DNA from: Plumapathes pennacea
Taxonomy: Eukaryota; Cnidaria; Anthozoa; Antipatharia; Myriopathidae
Reading direction: 5' to 3'
DNA length: 64,000 bases
Assembly: GCA_964036295.1 (NCBI GenBank)
Contig: OZ038470.1
Location: forward strand, 14,637,578-14,701,577
Made by a program: the position numbers and the translations under genes. Shown here piece by piece: positions 22,096 to 35,358 of the stretch. Each line of letters begins with the position of its first letter. Within the stretch, counting starts at the first letter, position 1. Below the pieces are notes generated by a model. The model was not told the origin of the DNA, did not search any database, and worked only from the letters and a program-made list of their open reading frames with translations.

Positions 22096-25000
22096 CATAT
22101 TTTGAAAACTGGAATGGGTTCAGGTTTTATACTGCTCGAAATCACGGAATTTATCTATCAGGCCATAGAACCGGGCCTAAACATTCACCATATTTTGAAA
22201 ACTGGAATGGGCCAGCTTATATACTGCTCGAATATAACCTGGCAGTATATAATCTGCCTCATTCCAGTTTTCAAAATATGACGAATTTAGAACCGTTTCT
22301 ATGGCCTCATCGACTCATTCCGTGATTTCGAGCAGTATAATTAACCTGACCCATTCCAGTTTCCAAAATATGACGAATTTAGGACCGCTTCTAAGGCCTG
22401 CCTGATCGATTCATCCCGTGATTTCAGGCAGTATGTAACCTGACTCATTCCAGTTTTCAAAATATGACGAATTTAGGCCCGGTTCAATGGCCTGATAGAT
22501 AAATTCCGTGATTTTGAGAAGTATATAACCTGACTCATTCCAGTTTTCAAAATCTGATGAATTTAGGCCCGGTTCTAAAGCCTGATTGATTCATTCCGTG
22601 ATTTCGGGCAGTATATAACCTGACCTATTCCAGTTTTCAAAATATGACGAATTTACGCCAGGTGCAATGGCGTGATCGATCCATTCCGTGATTTCGAGCA
22701 GTATAAAACCTGACTCATTCAGGTTTTCAAAATCTGATAAATTTAGTCCCGGGTCTATGGCCTGATAGAAAACTTCTGTAATTTCGAGCAGTGTATAACG
22801 TGACCCAATTCCAGTTTTCAAAATCTGATGAATTTAGGCCCAGTTCTGAGGTCTGATCGATTCATTGCATGATTTCAGGCAGTGTTTAACCTGACCCATT
22901 CCCTCAAAATATGACGAATTTAGGCCCAGTTCTATGGCCTGATCGATCCATTCCGTGATTTCGAGCAGTATATAACTTGAGTCATTCCAGTTTTCAAAAT
23001 CTGATAAATTTAGGCTCGGTTCTATGACCTGATGGATTCATTCCGTGATTTCAGGCAGTATATAACCCGACCTATTCCAGTTTTCAAAGTATGACGAATT
23101 TATAACCGTTTCTATGGCCTGATCGATCCATTCCATGATTTCGAGCAGTATATAACCTGACTCATTCCAGTTTTCAAAATCTGATAAATTTAGGCCCGGG
23201 TCTATGGCCTGATAGAAAATTTCCCTAATTTCGAGCAGTATATAACCTGAACCAATTCTAGTTTTCAAAATCTGATAAATTTAGGCCCGGCTCTATGGCC
23301 TGATCGATCCATTCCGTGATTTCGAACAGTATATAACTTGACTCGTTCCAGTTTTCAAAACCAGCTGACGAATTTATGCCCGTTTCTATGACCTGATTGA
23401 TTCATTCCGTGATTTCAGGCAGTGTTTAACCTGACCCATTCGAGTTTTCAAAATATGACTACTTTAGGCCCGGTTCTATGGCTTGAACGATCCATTCCGT
23501 GATTTCGAGCAGTATATAACCTGACTCATTCCAGTTTTCAAAATCTGATAAATTTAGGCCTGCTTTTATAGCCTGAGCGATCCATTCCGTGATTTCAGGC
23601 AGTATATAACCTGATCCATTCCAGTTTTCAAAATCAGCTGACGAATTAGGCCCGGTTCTATGACCTGATTGATTCATTCCGTGATTTCAGGCATTATATA
23701 ACCTGACTCATTCCTGTTTTCAAAATATGACGAATGTAGGCCCGGTTCAATGGCCTGATAGATAAAATCCGTGATTTCAAGCAGTATATGACCTGACTCA
23801 TTCTGGCTTTCAAAATCTGTTGAATTTAGGCCCGGTTCTATGACCTGATTGTTTCATTCCGGGATTTCAGGCAGTGTTTAACGTTACCCATTCCAGTTTT
23901 CAAAATATGACGAATTAAGGCCCGGTTCTATGGCCTGATCGATCCATTCCGTGATTTCGAGCAGTATATTACCTGACTCATTCCAGTTTTCAAAATATGA
24001 CGAATATAGGCCCGATTCAATGGCCTGATAGTTAAATTCTGTGATTTGGAGCAGTATATAACCTGACTCATTCCAGTTTTCAAAATCTGAAGAATTTAGG
24101 CCAGGTTCTTAGGCCTGATCGATTCGTTCCGTGATTTCAGGCAGTACTGACTCATTCCAGTTTTCAAAATATGACGAATTAAGGCCCGGTTCTATGGCCT
24201 GATCGATCCATTCCGTGATTACGAGCAGTATATAACTTGAGTCATTCCAGTTTTCAAAATCTGATAAATTTAGGCTCGGTTCTATGACCTGATGGATTCA
24301 TTCCGTGATTTCAGGCAGTATATAACCCGACTCATTCCAGTTTTTAAAGTATGACGAATTTAGAACCGTTTCTATGGCCTGATCGATCCATTCCATGATT
24401 TCGAGCAGTATATAACCTGACTCATTCCAGTTTTCAAAATCTGATAAATTTAGGCCCGGGTCTATGGCCTGATAGATAATTTCCCTAATTTCGAGCAGTA
24501 TATAACCTGACCCAATTCCAGTTTTCAAAATCTGATAAATTTAGGCCCGGCTCTATGGCCTGATCGATCCATTCCGTGATTTCGAACAGTATATAACTTG
24601 ACTCGTTCCAGTTTTCAAAATCAGCTGACGAATTTATGCCCGGTTCTATGACCTGATTGATTCATTCCGTGATTTCAGGCAGTGTTTAACCTTACCCATT
24701 CCAGTTTTCAAAATATGACTACTTTAGGCCCGGTTCTAAGGCGTGAACGATCCATTCCGTGATTTCGAGCAGTATATAACCTGACTCATTCCAGTTTTCA
24801 AAATCTGATAAATTTAGGCCTACTTGTATGGCCTGAGCGATCCATTCCGTGATTTCAGGCAGTATATAACCATTCCAGTTTTCAAAATCAGCTGACGAAT
24901 TACGCTCGGTTCTATGACCTGATGGATTCATTCCGTGATTTCAGGCAGTATATAACCTGACCTATTCCAGTTTTCAAAGTATGACGAATTTAGAACCGTT

Positions 25001-25320
25001 TCTATGGACTGATTGATTCATTCCGTGATTTCGAGAAATATATAACCTGACTCATTCCAGTTTTCAAAATCTGATAAATGTAGGCCCGAGTCTATGGCCT
25101 GATAGATCATTTTCGTAATTTCGAGCAGTATATAACCTGACTCATTCCAGTTTCCAAAATCTGATAAATTTAGGCCTGGTTCCATGACCTGATTGATTCA
25201 TTCCATGATTTCAGGCAGTATATAACTTGACTCATTCCTGTTTTCAAAATATGACGAATGTAGGCCCGGCCTGTGGCCTGATCGATTCATTCCGTGATTT
25301 CAAGCAATGTATAACCTGAA
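22096..25320. repeat. Module B, copy 1: 90-bp satellite, about 36 units
   Basis: The unit is about 90 bases, for example TATATAACCTGACTCATTCC onward through AGTTTTCAAAATCTGATAAA and CCGTGATTTCGAGCAG. Two flavours tend to alternate (TTTCGAGCAG and TTTCAGGCAG). The first two units after the C run are in reverse orientation and flip at TATACTGCTCGAATATAACC. Because 90 is a multiple of three, the minus strand shows broken frames of a repeated 30-residue pattern; stops and indels are frequent. Confidence 0.93.
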
Positions 25321-27005
25321 GCATTCCGTTCCTATTTTGAAAGTGTATGTATAGCCTCTTGCATGGTTTTTAGGTAGTCTGTGACTTGAATAAGGTACTA
25401 GAGAAAACGTTGAGACATGTTAAAGCGACAACTGCGATGAAAACGCGCACACACACGCTTCTGGTGGTCATACGTCTTTATTTCTCCGCCACTTGATACA
25501 GCAAAATCACCGTGTGCACCACTGGCCGTTTCTTCGAAGGTCTCTTGTTCATCTCTCGATCTCTTTGGTGCGCCCTGCTTCAATGCAAACTGTAATGGAG
25601 CATGCTTTCCTTCTTACAGTGTGCTTATATTCCATCTCGCTCCGCTTATGCGTCTGTGAACTCGGTTTATCGTCAAATGAAAGCGAATCTGTCCGCCATT
25701 TTGATCTGAATATTGATGACGTCACCAGTCAAGTCATTCCGATTTCATTCCGTCTGAATGGCCAGTATATAACCTGAGCCAGCGGTTGATTTTGTCAGTA
25801 TATAACCTGGTGATTTTGTGCGAACGGGTGGCAAGACCAGTACTTCGTTGATTTGGACAAATATAGCTAAGGGTTCTATTGGCCGGATGTGCAATGAAGC
25901 AAAGAACCAAGTTGAAAAAAAAAGGTGGCTGTACCATAATCGTAACACATCCTGTGTATTGACTCATGTATGGCTGGCGGGTCACATTTATAGAACAAGC
26001 TGTACTGTCCTCGCACACCCTAATCATCCTCAGTAAGGCATACCGGAATAATTCACTTATGGCTTAGGGGCCGAATTATCTCTCCCTCATAAGAAGCCTG
26101 CAGGTTGGTGGTGAGACAGGGAACTGCTTTGTGGCGGACCCGAGCGAGCGGAAAACAAATACAAAATTAGCTTACTTTCTTTATTTCTTCTTTTTATTTT
26201 TTTTTTTTAATTAATTAATTAACTTTTTTGCGAAGTACCGAATAAAGCATATCTGGAATGGAACTAGTACCAGAAATTCGTAATCAATCCTCCAGGAATC
26301 AGGGATAATTCACTTCTGGCTTAGGGGCCGAATAGTTTCCTTCTTCGGGCCTGAATGGACGGAGAACTGGCTTGTGGCGGACTCACACAGCGATAGCAAT
26401 TAACAAACGATTTACCGTCATTGATATGTATGTTTGCGTTTTCTTTATCAGGAAGCCCCGACTGTAGGATTAAAATACATCTGAAATGCAAGTAGTACCT
26501 GCAGATGTTTGGGAAGGAATAAGAAAATGCGGCTATTGGTAGCTGGACCAGTGATCCTGATTTTGTGTTAACATGTTGTTTCCTTTATGATACACTTGTA
26601 CTGATTTGAGTGCAGCATAAACGTATTTGCAATCAAGTTAAAAAGTCGAAAAGTTCACTGTGAAAGCGATTTCAATTCCTGATTTCAAAAAAACAAAACA
26701 AAACAAACAAACATCAAACAAGCAAAAACCCGATCGTTTGAATTAAATAATTACCCTGTGAAATTCGATGACTAATACATCATTTGAAGCTAATATGAAG
26801 ATGACCACTGGTCCAGCTACTAATAGCCCGCATTTTCTTGTTCAATCTCAAACATCTGCAGGTACTACTTTCATTTTAGATGTATTTTAATCCTACAGTC
26901 GGGGTTTCCTGATAAAGAAAACCAAGCATACACATCAATGACGGTAAATCATTTGTTAATTTCTATCGTTGTTTGAGTCCGTCATAAGCCAGTTCTCCGT
27001 CCATT
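25321..27005. repeat. Module C, copy 1: foldback, right arm truncated
   Basis: Unique-looking sequence begins at CATTCCGTTCCTATTTTGAA. The part at 25690-25730 has CCGCCATTTTG (YY1-like) and TGACGTCA. An inverted repeat pairs about 26408-26556 with 26808-26960 (CTGGTCCAGCTACTAATAGC against its complement). The copy stops at TTCTCCGTCCATT, where module A copy 2 begins. Confidence 0.85.
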
Positions 27006-27908
27006 GCATAACACTTAACAGTAAAAAATTCAGGCCCATAACACTTAACAGTAAACCCCATCTAGGCCCTTTTTGAAACCGTACCTATGGGGAAACACTA
27101 ATGTTTTAACACATCATTGGTTTGACTGGAACATTCACATTTTCTATTGTTGATTTGACACTTAGAAGTCACTAAAAGGTACTTTGTACTCCGTTTTATA
27201 TATTTGTAGGCCTACAAGAGGATAGAAGTCCGTGTGATTTAGGGCAGCGGGTGCAAGCATCTTTGATCACTCCATAGATTCACGTGTAACGGTCCTGGTT
27301 ACTTTTGGGTTGGACATGCGTGATACCTTCTGAGAATCTTGTTCCGTTCATGCTGTTGCGAGGTGAGAGCTGCTATTCGGTTACTATTAAAAAATTATAA
27401 TAAATACGGGGTATTTTTGTAGTTTTTATTCCGATCTTGATCTTGTGTTAAACATTATTTTGTGATACACCTGTACTGATACACTAGATAGAGACACGCA
27501 AAAGGAAAGAAAGAAAGACATAAACAAACAAGCCATTTGATCTTGCGACGGTTGCGATTACAGTCGAAGCTCTCTTGGGACACTCTCGTAAGCAGACAGC
27601 TCTTTTTACGGACGCCGTAACAACCAGTCAACACTTTAAAGAGATCTCTCACCGTAGATGCTTTGCGCGCCCAATAACTGCCTGATTCTCGTGTTTTTCT
27701 ACGTTTTATCGCGAAATAAGTCAGCACAATCTCAGAAAGTGTATTGAATAACGGCAAGCAGCGACAGTCAGATTAATAAGTCATAACGTGGGCGCCTCAG
27801 GAAAGTCGAACTCCGGATGTAAATATAGACATGGGCGCGCAAGGCATCTACAGTGAGAGGGTCTCTTTAAAGACCTGTATGAACACTTTAGAAGCGGTTT
27901 GTAAGTTG
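27006..27908. repeat. Module A, copy 2
   Basis: Joined directly to module C rather than P. It has no C run and no reversed B units; B starts straight after GTAAGTTG. It retains the segment GGCGCGCAAGGCATCTACAG missing from copy 1. Confidence 0.85.
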
Positions 27909-30900
27909 CCAGGTTCTAAGGCCTGATCGATTCATTCTGTGATTTCAGGCAGTATAAGCTGACCTATTGCAGTTTTCAAAGTATGACGAATTTAGAACCA
28001 TTTCGATGGCCTGATCGGTTCATTGCGTGGTTTTGAGCAGTATATAACCTGACTCATTCCAGTTTTCAAAATCTGATAAATTTAGGCCCGGGTCTATTGC
28101 CTGATAGATAAATTCTGTAAGTCCAGTTCTGAAAATCTGATGACTTAGGCCCGGTTCTATGGCCTGATTGATCCATTCCGTGATTACAGGCAGTATATAA
28201 CCTGACCCATTCCAGTTTTCAAAATCAGCTGACGAATTAGGCCCGGTTCAATGGCCTGATAGATAAATTCCGTGATTTCGAGAAGTATATAACCTGACTC
28301 ATTCCAGTTTTCAAAATCTGATGAATTTAGGCCCGGTTCTAAAGCCTGATTGATTCATTCCGTGATTTCGAGCAGTATATAGCCTGACTCATTCCAGTTT
28401 TCAAAATGTGATGAATTTAGGCCAGGTTCTAAGGCCTGATCGATTCATTCCGTGATTTCAGGCAGTATAAGCTGACCTATTGCAGTTTTCAAAGTATGAC
28501 GAATTTAGAACCATTTCGATGGCCTGATCGGTTCATTGCGTGGTTTTGAGCAGTATATAACCTGACTCATTCCAGTTTTCAAAATCTGATAAATTTAGGC
28601 CCGGGTCTATTGCCTGATAGATAAATTCCGTAATTCCAGTTTTGAAAATCTGATGACTTAGGCCCGGTTCTATGGCCTGATTGATCCATTCCGTGATTAC
28701 AGGCAGTATATAACCTGACCCATTCCAGTTTTCAAAATCAGCTGACGAATTAGGCCCGGTTCAATGGCCTGATAGATAAATTCCGTGATTTCAGGCAGTA
28801 TATAACTTGAGTCATTCCAGTTTTCAAAATCTGATCAATTTAGGCTCGGTTCTATAACCTGATGGATTCATTCCGTGATTTCAGGCAGTATATAACCCGA
28901 CCTATTCCAGTTTTTAAAGTATGACGAATTTAGAACCGTTTCTATGGCCTGATCGATCTATTCCATGATTTCGAGCAGTATATAACCTGACTTATTCCAG
29001 TTTTCAAAATCTGATAAATTTAGGCCCGGGTCTATGGCCTGATAGATAATTTCCCTAATGTCGAGCAGTATATAACCTGACCCAATTCTAGTTTTCAAAA
29101 TCTGATAAATTTAGGCCCGGCTCTATGGCCTGATCGATCCATTCCGTGATTTGGAGCAGTATATAACTTGACTCGTTCCAGTTTTCAAAATCAGCTGACG
29201 AATTTATGCGCGGTTCTATGACCTGATTGATTCATTCCGTGATTTCAGGCAGTGTTTAACCTTACCCATTCCAGTTTTCAAAATATGACTACTTTAGGCC
29301 CGGTTCTATGGCGTGAACGATCCATTCCGTGATTTCGAGCAGTATATAACCTGACTCATTCCAGTTTTCAAAATCTGATAAATTTAGGCCTACTTCTATG
29401 GCCTGAACGATCCATTCCGTGATTTCAGGCAGTATATAACCTGATCCATTCCAGTTTTCAAAATCAGCTGACGAATTAGGCCCGGTTCTATGACCTGATT
29501 GATTCATTCCGTGATTTCAGGCAGTATATAACCTGACTCATTCCTGTTTTCAAAATATGACGAATGTAGGCCCGGTTCTATGGCCTGATCGATCCATTCC
29601 GTGATTTCGAGCAGTATATTACCTGACTCATTCCAGTTTTCAAAATATGACGCATTTAGGCCCGATTCAATGGCCTGATAGTTAAATTCCGTGATTTCGA
29701 GCAGTATATAACTTGACTCGTTCCAGTTTTCAAAATTAGCGGACGAATTTATGCCCGGTTCTATGACCTGATTGATTCATTCCGTGATTTCAGGCAGTGT
29801 TTAACCTGACCCATTCCAGTTTTCAAAATATGACGAATTTAGGCCCGGTTCTATGGCGTGAACGATCCATTCCGTGATTTCGAGCAGTATATAACCTGAC
29901 TCATTCCAGTTTTCAAAATCTGATAAATGTAGGCTCGGGTCTAAGGCCTGATAGATAAATTTCGTAATTTCGAAGAGTATATAGCCTGACCCAATTCCAG
30001 TTTTCAAAATCTGATGAACTTAGGTCCGGTTCTATGACCTGATAGATAAATTCCGTGATTTGGAGCAGTATATAACTTGAGTCATTCCAGTTTTCAAAGT
30101 TTGATCAAATTAGGCTCGGTTCTATGAGCTGATCGTGTTTAACCTGACCCATTCCAGTTTTCAAAATATGACGAATTTAGGCCCGGTTCTATGGCCTGAT
30201 TGATCCATTCCGTGATTTCGAGCAGTATATAACCTGACTCATTCCAGTTTTCAAAATCTGATAAATGTAGGCCTGGTTCTATGGCCTGATCGATCCATTC
30301 CGTGATTTCAGGCAGTATATAACCTGACCCATTCCAGTTTTCAAAATCAGCTGACGAATTAGGCCCGGTTCTATGACCTGATTGATTCATTCCGTGATTT
30401 CAGGCAGTATATAACCTGAGCCATTCCAGTTTTCAAAATCAGCTGACGAATTAGGCCCGGTTCTATGACCTGATTGATTCATTCCGTGATTTCAGGCAGT
30501 ATATAACCTGAGCCATTCCAGTTTTCAAAATCAGCTGACGAATTAGGCCCGGTTCAATGGCCTGATAGATAAATTCCGTGATTTCAAGCAGTATATAACC
30601 TGACTCATTCCAGTTTTCAAAATCTGATGAATTTAGGCCAGGTTCTAAGGACTCATCGATTCATTCCGTGATTTGGAGCAGTATATAACCTGACCTATTC
30701 CAGTTTTCAAAGTATGACGAATTTAAAACCGTTTGTATGGCTTGATCGATTCATTCCGTGATTTCGAGCAGTATATAACCTGACTCATTCCAGTTTTCAA
30801 AATCTGATGATTTTCGGCCCAATTTTAAGGTCTGATTGATTCATTCCATGATTTCAGGAAGAATATACTAACCTGACTCATTCCAGTTTTCAAAATATGA

Positions 30901-30928
30901 CGAATTTACGCCCGGTGCAATGGCCTGA
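27909..30928. repeat. Module B, copy 2: about 33 units
   Basis: Same 90-bp family. A block of about 520 bases is itself duplicated (27909 onward and about 28428 onward share GCAGTATAAGCTGACCTATT and GATCGGTTCATTGCGTGG), showing recent multi-unit duplication. It ends at GGCCTGATC, where module P copy 2 begins. Confidence 0.92.
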
Positions 30929-31257
30929 TCAGTGACATATTCAGTAACATATCAATAATATTATTCTTACTTATTTTTAAATGAATGAGTGATTTAATTA
31001 ATAAATTTTTCCAAGTTTCAAATTGTCCCTCTCAGAAACACCTTGATCTTTCAAACCACAAAACCTGAAATACCACTCCTTTAAGACCAATTCCCTCCCA
31101 GGAAACACTCTGTACTAACCTTTTGAATAATATGTTTGGGGAACACCCTTTTTTTCAAACCATCTCTCTGGGAAAACAACGTGTCCTAAACCCTAACATT
31201 TAAAATCATTCCTTTGGACCATCACTCTCTTTTCAAGAGGGCCTAGATGAGGGGTCT
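30929..31257. repeat. Module P, copy 2
   Basis: Lacks the same roughly 120 bases as copy 3, so copies 2 and 3 are closer to each other than to copy 1. Confidence 0.8.
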
Positions 31258-32161
31258 GCATAACACTTAACAGTAAAAAATTCAGGCCCATAACACTTAA
31301 CAGTAAACCCCATCTAGGCTCTCTTTCAAACCATACCTATGGGGAAACACTAATGTTTTAACACATCATTGGTTTGACTGGAACATTCACATTTTCTACT
31401 GTTGATTTGACACTTAGAAGTCACTAAACGGTACTTTGTACTCCGTTTTATATATTTGTAGACCTACAAGAGGATAGAAGTCCGTGTGATTTAGGGCAGC
31501 GGGTGCAAGCATCTTTGATCACTCCATAGATCCACGTGTAACGGTCCTGGTTACTTTTGGGTTGGACATGCGTGATACCTTCTGAGAATCTTGTTCCGTT
31601 CATGCTGTTGCGAGGTGAGAGCTGCTATTCGGTTACTATTAAAAAATTATAATGAATACGGGGTATTTTTGTAGTTTTTATTCAGATCTTGATCTTGTGT
31701 TAAACATTATTTTGTGATACACCTGTACTGATACACTAGATAGAGACACGCAAAAGGAAAGAAAGAAAGACATAAACAAACAAGCCATTTGATCTTGCGA
31801 CGGTTGCGATTACAGTCGAAGCTCTCTTGGGACACTCTCGTAAGCAGACAGCTCTTCTTACGGACGCCGTAATAAGTGTTTTTCTACGTTTTATCGCGAA
31901 ATAAGTCAGCACAATCTCAGAAAGTGTATTGAATACGGCAAGCAGCGACAGTCAGATCAATCAGTCATAACGTGGGCGCCTCAGGAAAGTCGTACTCCGG
32001 ATGTAAATATAGACATGAGCGCGCAAGGCATCTACAGTGAGAGGGTCTTTTTAAAGACCTGTATGAACACTTTAGAAGCGGTTTGTAAGTTGTCCCCCCC
32101 CCCCCCCCCCCCCGGATAGGGACCAAATCTCGATGAACTCGGTAATCGCGGTGGTTCTCTT
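31258..32161. repeat. Module A, copy 3
   Basis: Carries a deletion of nearly 70 bases at GACGCCGTAATAAGTGTTTT that is shared only with copy 5. The C run is at 32094-32113. Confidence 0.85.
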
Positions 32162-32874
32162 CATATTTTGAAAACTGGAATGGGTCAGGTTATATACTGC
32201 TCGAAATCACGGAATTTATCTATCAGGCCATAGAAACGGGCCTAAATTCACCAGATTTTGAAAACTGGAATGGGCCAGCTTATATACTGCTCGATTATAA
32301 CCTGGCAGTATATAATCTGACTCATTTCAGTTTTCAAAATATGACGAATTTAGAACCGTTTCTATGGCCTCATCGACTCATTCCGTGATTTCGAGCAGTA
32401 TAATTAACCTGACCCATTCCAGTTTTCAAAATATGACGAATTTAGGCCCGGTTCAATGGCCTGATAGATAATTTCCGTGATTTTGAGAAGTATATAACCT
32501 GACTCATTCCAGTTTTCAAAATCTGATGAATTTAGGCCCGATTCTAAAGCCTGATTCGATTCATTCCGTGATTTCGGGCAGTATATAACCTGACCTATTC
32601 CAGTTTTCAACGTATGACGAATTTAAAACCGTTTGTATGGCCTGATCGATTCATTCCGTGATTTCGAGCAGTATATACCCTGACTCATTCCAGTTTTCAA
32701 AATCTGATGAATTTAGGCCCAGTTCTATGGCCTGATCGATCCATTCCGTGATTTCAGGCAGTATATAACCTGACCCATTCCAGTTTTCAAAATGAGCTGA
32801 CGAATTAGGCGCTGTTCCATGACCTGATTGATTCATTCCCTGATTTCGAGCAGTATATAACCTGACTCATTCAG
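32162..32874. repeat. Module B, copy 3: about 8 units
   Basis: The shortest array. It begins with two reversed units like copies 1, 4 and 5. It runs directly into the middle of module C at CATTCAGACAGCAAAATCACC, so the left start of C is lost here. Confidence 0.9.
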
Positions 32875-34389
32875 ACAGCAAAATCACCGTGTGCACCACT
32901 GGCCGTTTCTTCGAAGGTCTCTTGTTCAACTCTCGATCACTTTGGTGCGCCCTGCTTCAATGCAAACTGTAATGGAGCATGCTTTCCTTCTTACAGTGTG
33001 CTTATCTTCCATCTCGCTCCGCTTATGCGTCTGTGAACTCGGTTTATCGTCAAATGAAAGCGAATCTGTCCGCCATTTTGAGCTGAATATTGATGACGTC
33101 ACCAGTCAAGTCATTCCGATTTCATTCCGTCTGAATGGCCAGTATATAACCTGAGCCAGCGGTTGATTTTGTCAGTATATAACGTGGTGATTTTGTGCGA
33201 ACGGGTGGCAAGACCAGTGCTTAGTTGATTTGGACAAATATAGCTAAGGGTTCTATTGGCCGGATGTGCAATGAAGCAAAGAACCAAGTTGAAAAAAAAG
33301 GTGGCTGTACCATAATCGTAACACATCCTGTTGATTGACTCATGTATGGCTGGCGGGTCACATTTATAGAACAAGCTGTACTGTCCTCGCACACCTTAAT
33401 CATCCTCAGTAAGGCATACCGGAATAATTCACTTATGGCTTAGGGGCCGAATTATCTCTCCCTCATAAGAAGCCTGCAGGTTGGTGGTGAGACAGGGAAC
33501 TGCCTTGTGGCGGACCCGAGCGAGCGGAAAACAAATACAAAATTGTTGTCATTAGCTTTCTTTCTTTATTTCTTCTTTTTTTTTTTTTTTTTTTTTAATT
33601 AATTAATTAACTTTTTTGCGAAGTACCGAATAAAGCATATCTGGAATGGAACTAGTACCAGAAATTCGTAATCAATCCTTCAGGAATCAGGGATAATTCA
33701 CTTATGGCTTAGGGGCCGAAAAGTTTCCTTCTTCGGGCCTGAATGGACGGAGAACTGGCTTGTGGCGGACTCACACAGCGATAGCAATTAACAAACGATT
33801 TACCGTCACTGATATGCATGTTTGCGTTTTTTTTATCAGGAAGCCCCGACTGTAGGATTAAAATACATCTGAAATGCAAGTAGTACCTGCAGATGTTTGG
33901 GAAGGAATAAGAAAATGCGGCTATTGGTAGCTGGACCAGTGATCCTGTTGTGTTAACATATTGTTTCCTTTATGATACACTTGTACTGATTTGAGTGCAG
34001 CATAAACGTATTGCAATCAAGTTAAAAAGTCGAAAAGTTCACTGTGAAAGCGATTTCAATTCCTGATTTCAAAAAAAGAAAACAAAACAAACAAACATCA
34101 AACAAGCAAAAACCCGATCGTTTGAATCAAATAATTACCCTGTGAAATTCGATGACTTGTACATCATTTGAAGCTAATATGAAGATGACCACTGGTCCAG
34201 CTACTAATAGCCCGCATTTTCTTGTTCATTCTCAAACATCTGCAGGTACTACTTTCATTTTAGATGTATTTTAATCCTACAGTTGGGGTTTCCCGATAAA
34301 GAAAACCAAGCATACGCATCAATGACGGTAAATCATTTGTTAATTTCTATCGTTGTTTGAGTCCGCCACAAGCCAGTTCTCCGTCCATC
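32875..34389. repeat. Module C, copy 2: foldback, both ends truncated
   Basis: Starts about 180 bases into C relative to copies 1 and 3. It ends at TCTCCGTCCATC followed by module A, the same junction as copy 1. It contains the CCGCCATTTTGAGC and TGACGTCA patch at about 33070-33100. Confidence 0.85.
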
Positions 34390-35358
34390 GCATAACACTT
34401 AACAGTAAAAAATTCAGGCCCGTAACACTTGACAGTAAACCCCATCTAGGCCCTCTTTCAAACCATACCTATGGGGAAACACCAATGTTTTAACACATCA
34501 TTGGTTTGACTGGAACATTCACATTTTCTACTGTTGACTTGACACTTAGAAGTCACTAAACGGTACTATTGTATTCCGTTTTATATATTTGTAGGCCTAC
34601 AAGAGGATAGAAGTCCGTGTGATTTAGGGCAGCGGGTGCAAGCATCTTTGATCACTCCATAGATCCACGTGTAACGTTCCTGGTTACTTTTGGGTTGGAC
34701 ATGCGTGATACCTTCTGAGAATCTTGTTCCGTTCATGCTGTTGCGAGGTGAGAGCTGCTATTCGGTTACTATTAAAAAATTATAATAAATACGGGGTATT
34801 TTTGCAGTTTTTATTCAGATCTTAATCTAATGTGTTAAACATTGTTTTGTGATACACCTGTACTGATACACTAGATAGAGACACGCAAAAGGAAAGAAAG
34901 AAAGACATAAACAAACAAGCCATTTGATCTTGCGACGGTTGCGATTACAGTCGAAGCTCTCTTGGGACACTCTCGTAAGCAGACAGCTCTTCGTACGGAC
35001 GCCGTAACAACCGGTCAACACTTTAAAGAGATCTCTCACCGTAGATGCTTTGTGCGCCCAATAACTGGCGGATTCTCGTGTTTTTCTACGTTTTATTCCG
35101 AAATAAGTCAGCACAATCTCAGAAAGTGTATTGAATACGGCAAGCAGCGACAGTCAGATCAATTAGTCATAACGTGGGCGCCTCAGGAAAGTCGAACTCC
35201 GGATGTAAATATAGACATGGGCGCGCAAGGCATCTACAGTGAGGGTCTCTTTAAAGACCTGTATGAACACTTTAGAAGCGGTTTGTAAGTTGTTCCCCCC
35301 CCCCCCCCCCGGATAGGGACCAAATCTCGATGAACTCGTTAATCGCGGTGGTTCTCTT
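34390..35358. repeat. Module A, copy 4 (most complete)
   Basis: Holds a plus-strand open stretch 34951-35284 between GCGATTACAG and GGTTT|GTAAGT. It could be an internal exon (ends near DMGAQGIYSEGLFKDLYEHF), but no partner exons were found. The C run is at 35295-35310. Confidence 0.85.

Noticed and set aside
21572-35114. A conserved minus-strand frame with a hydrophobic segment in module A copies 1, 2 and 4
   Set aside because: It has no ATG in any copy (GTG or TTG at the apparent start) and no acceptor that would supply one. The opposite strand has the more exon-like frame.
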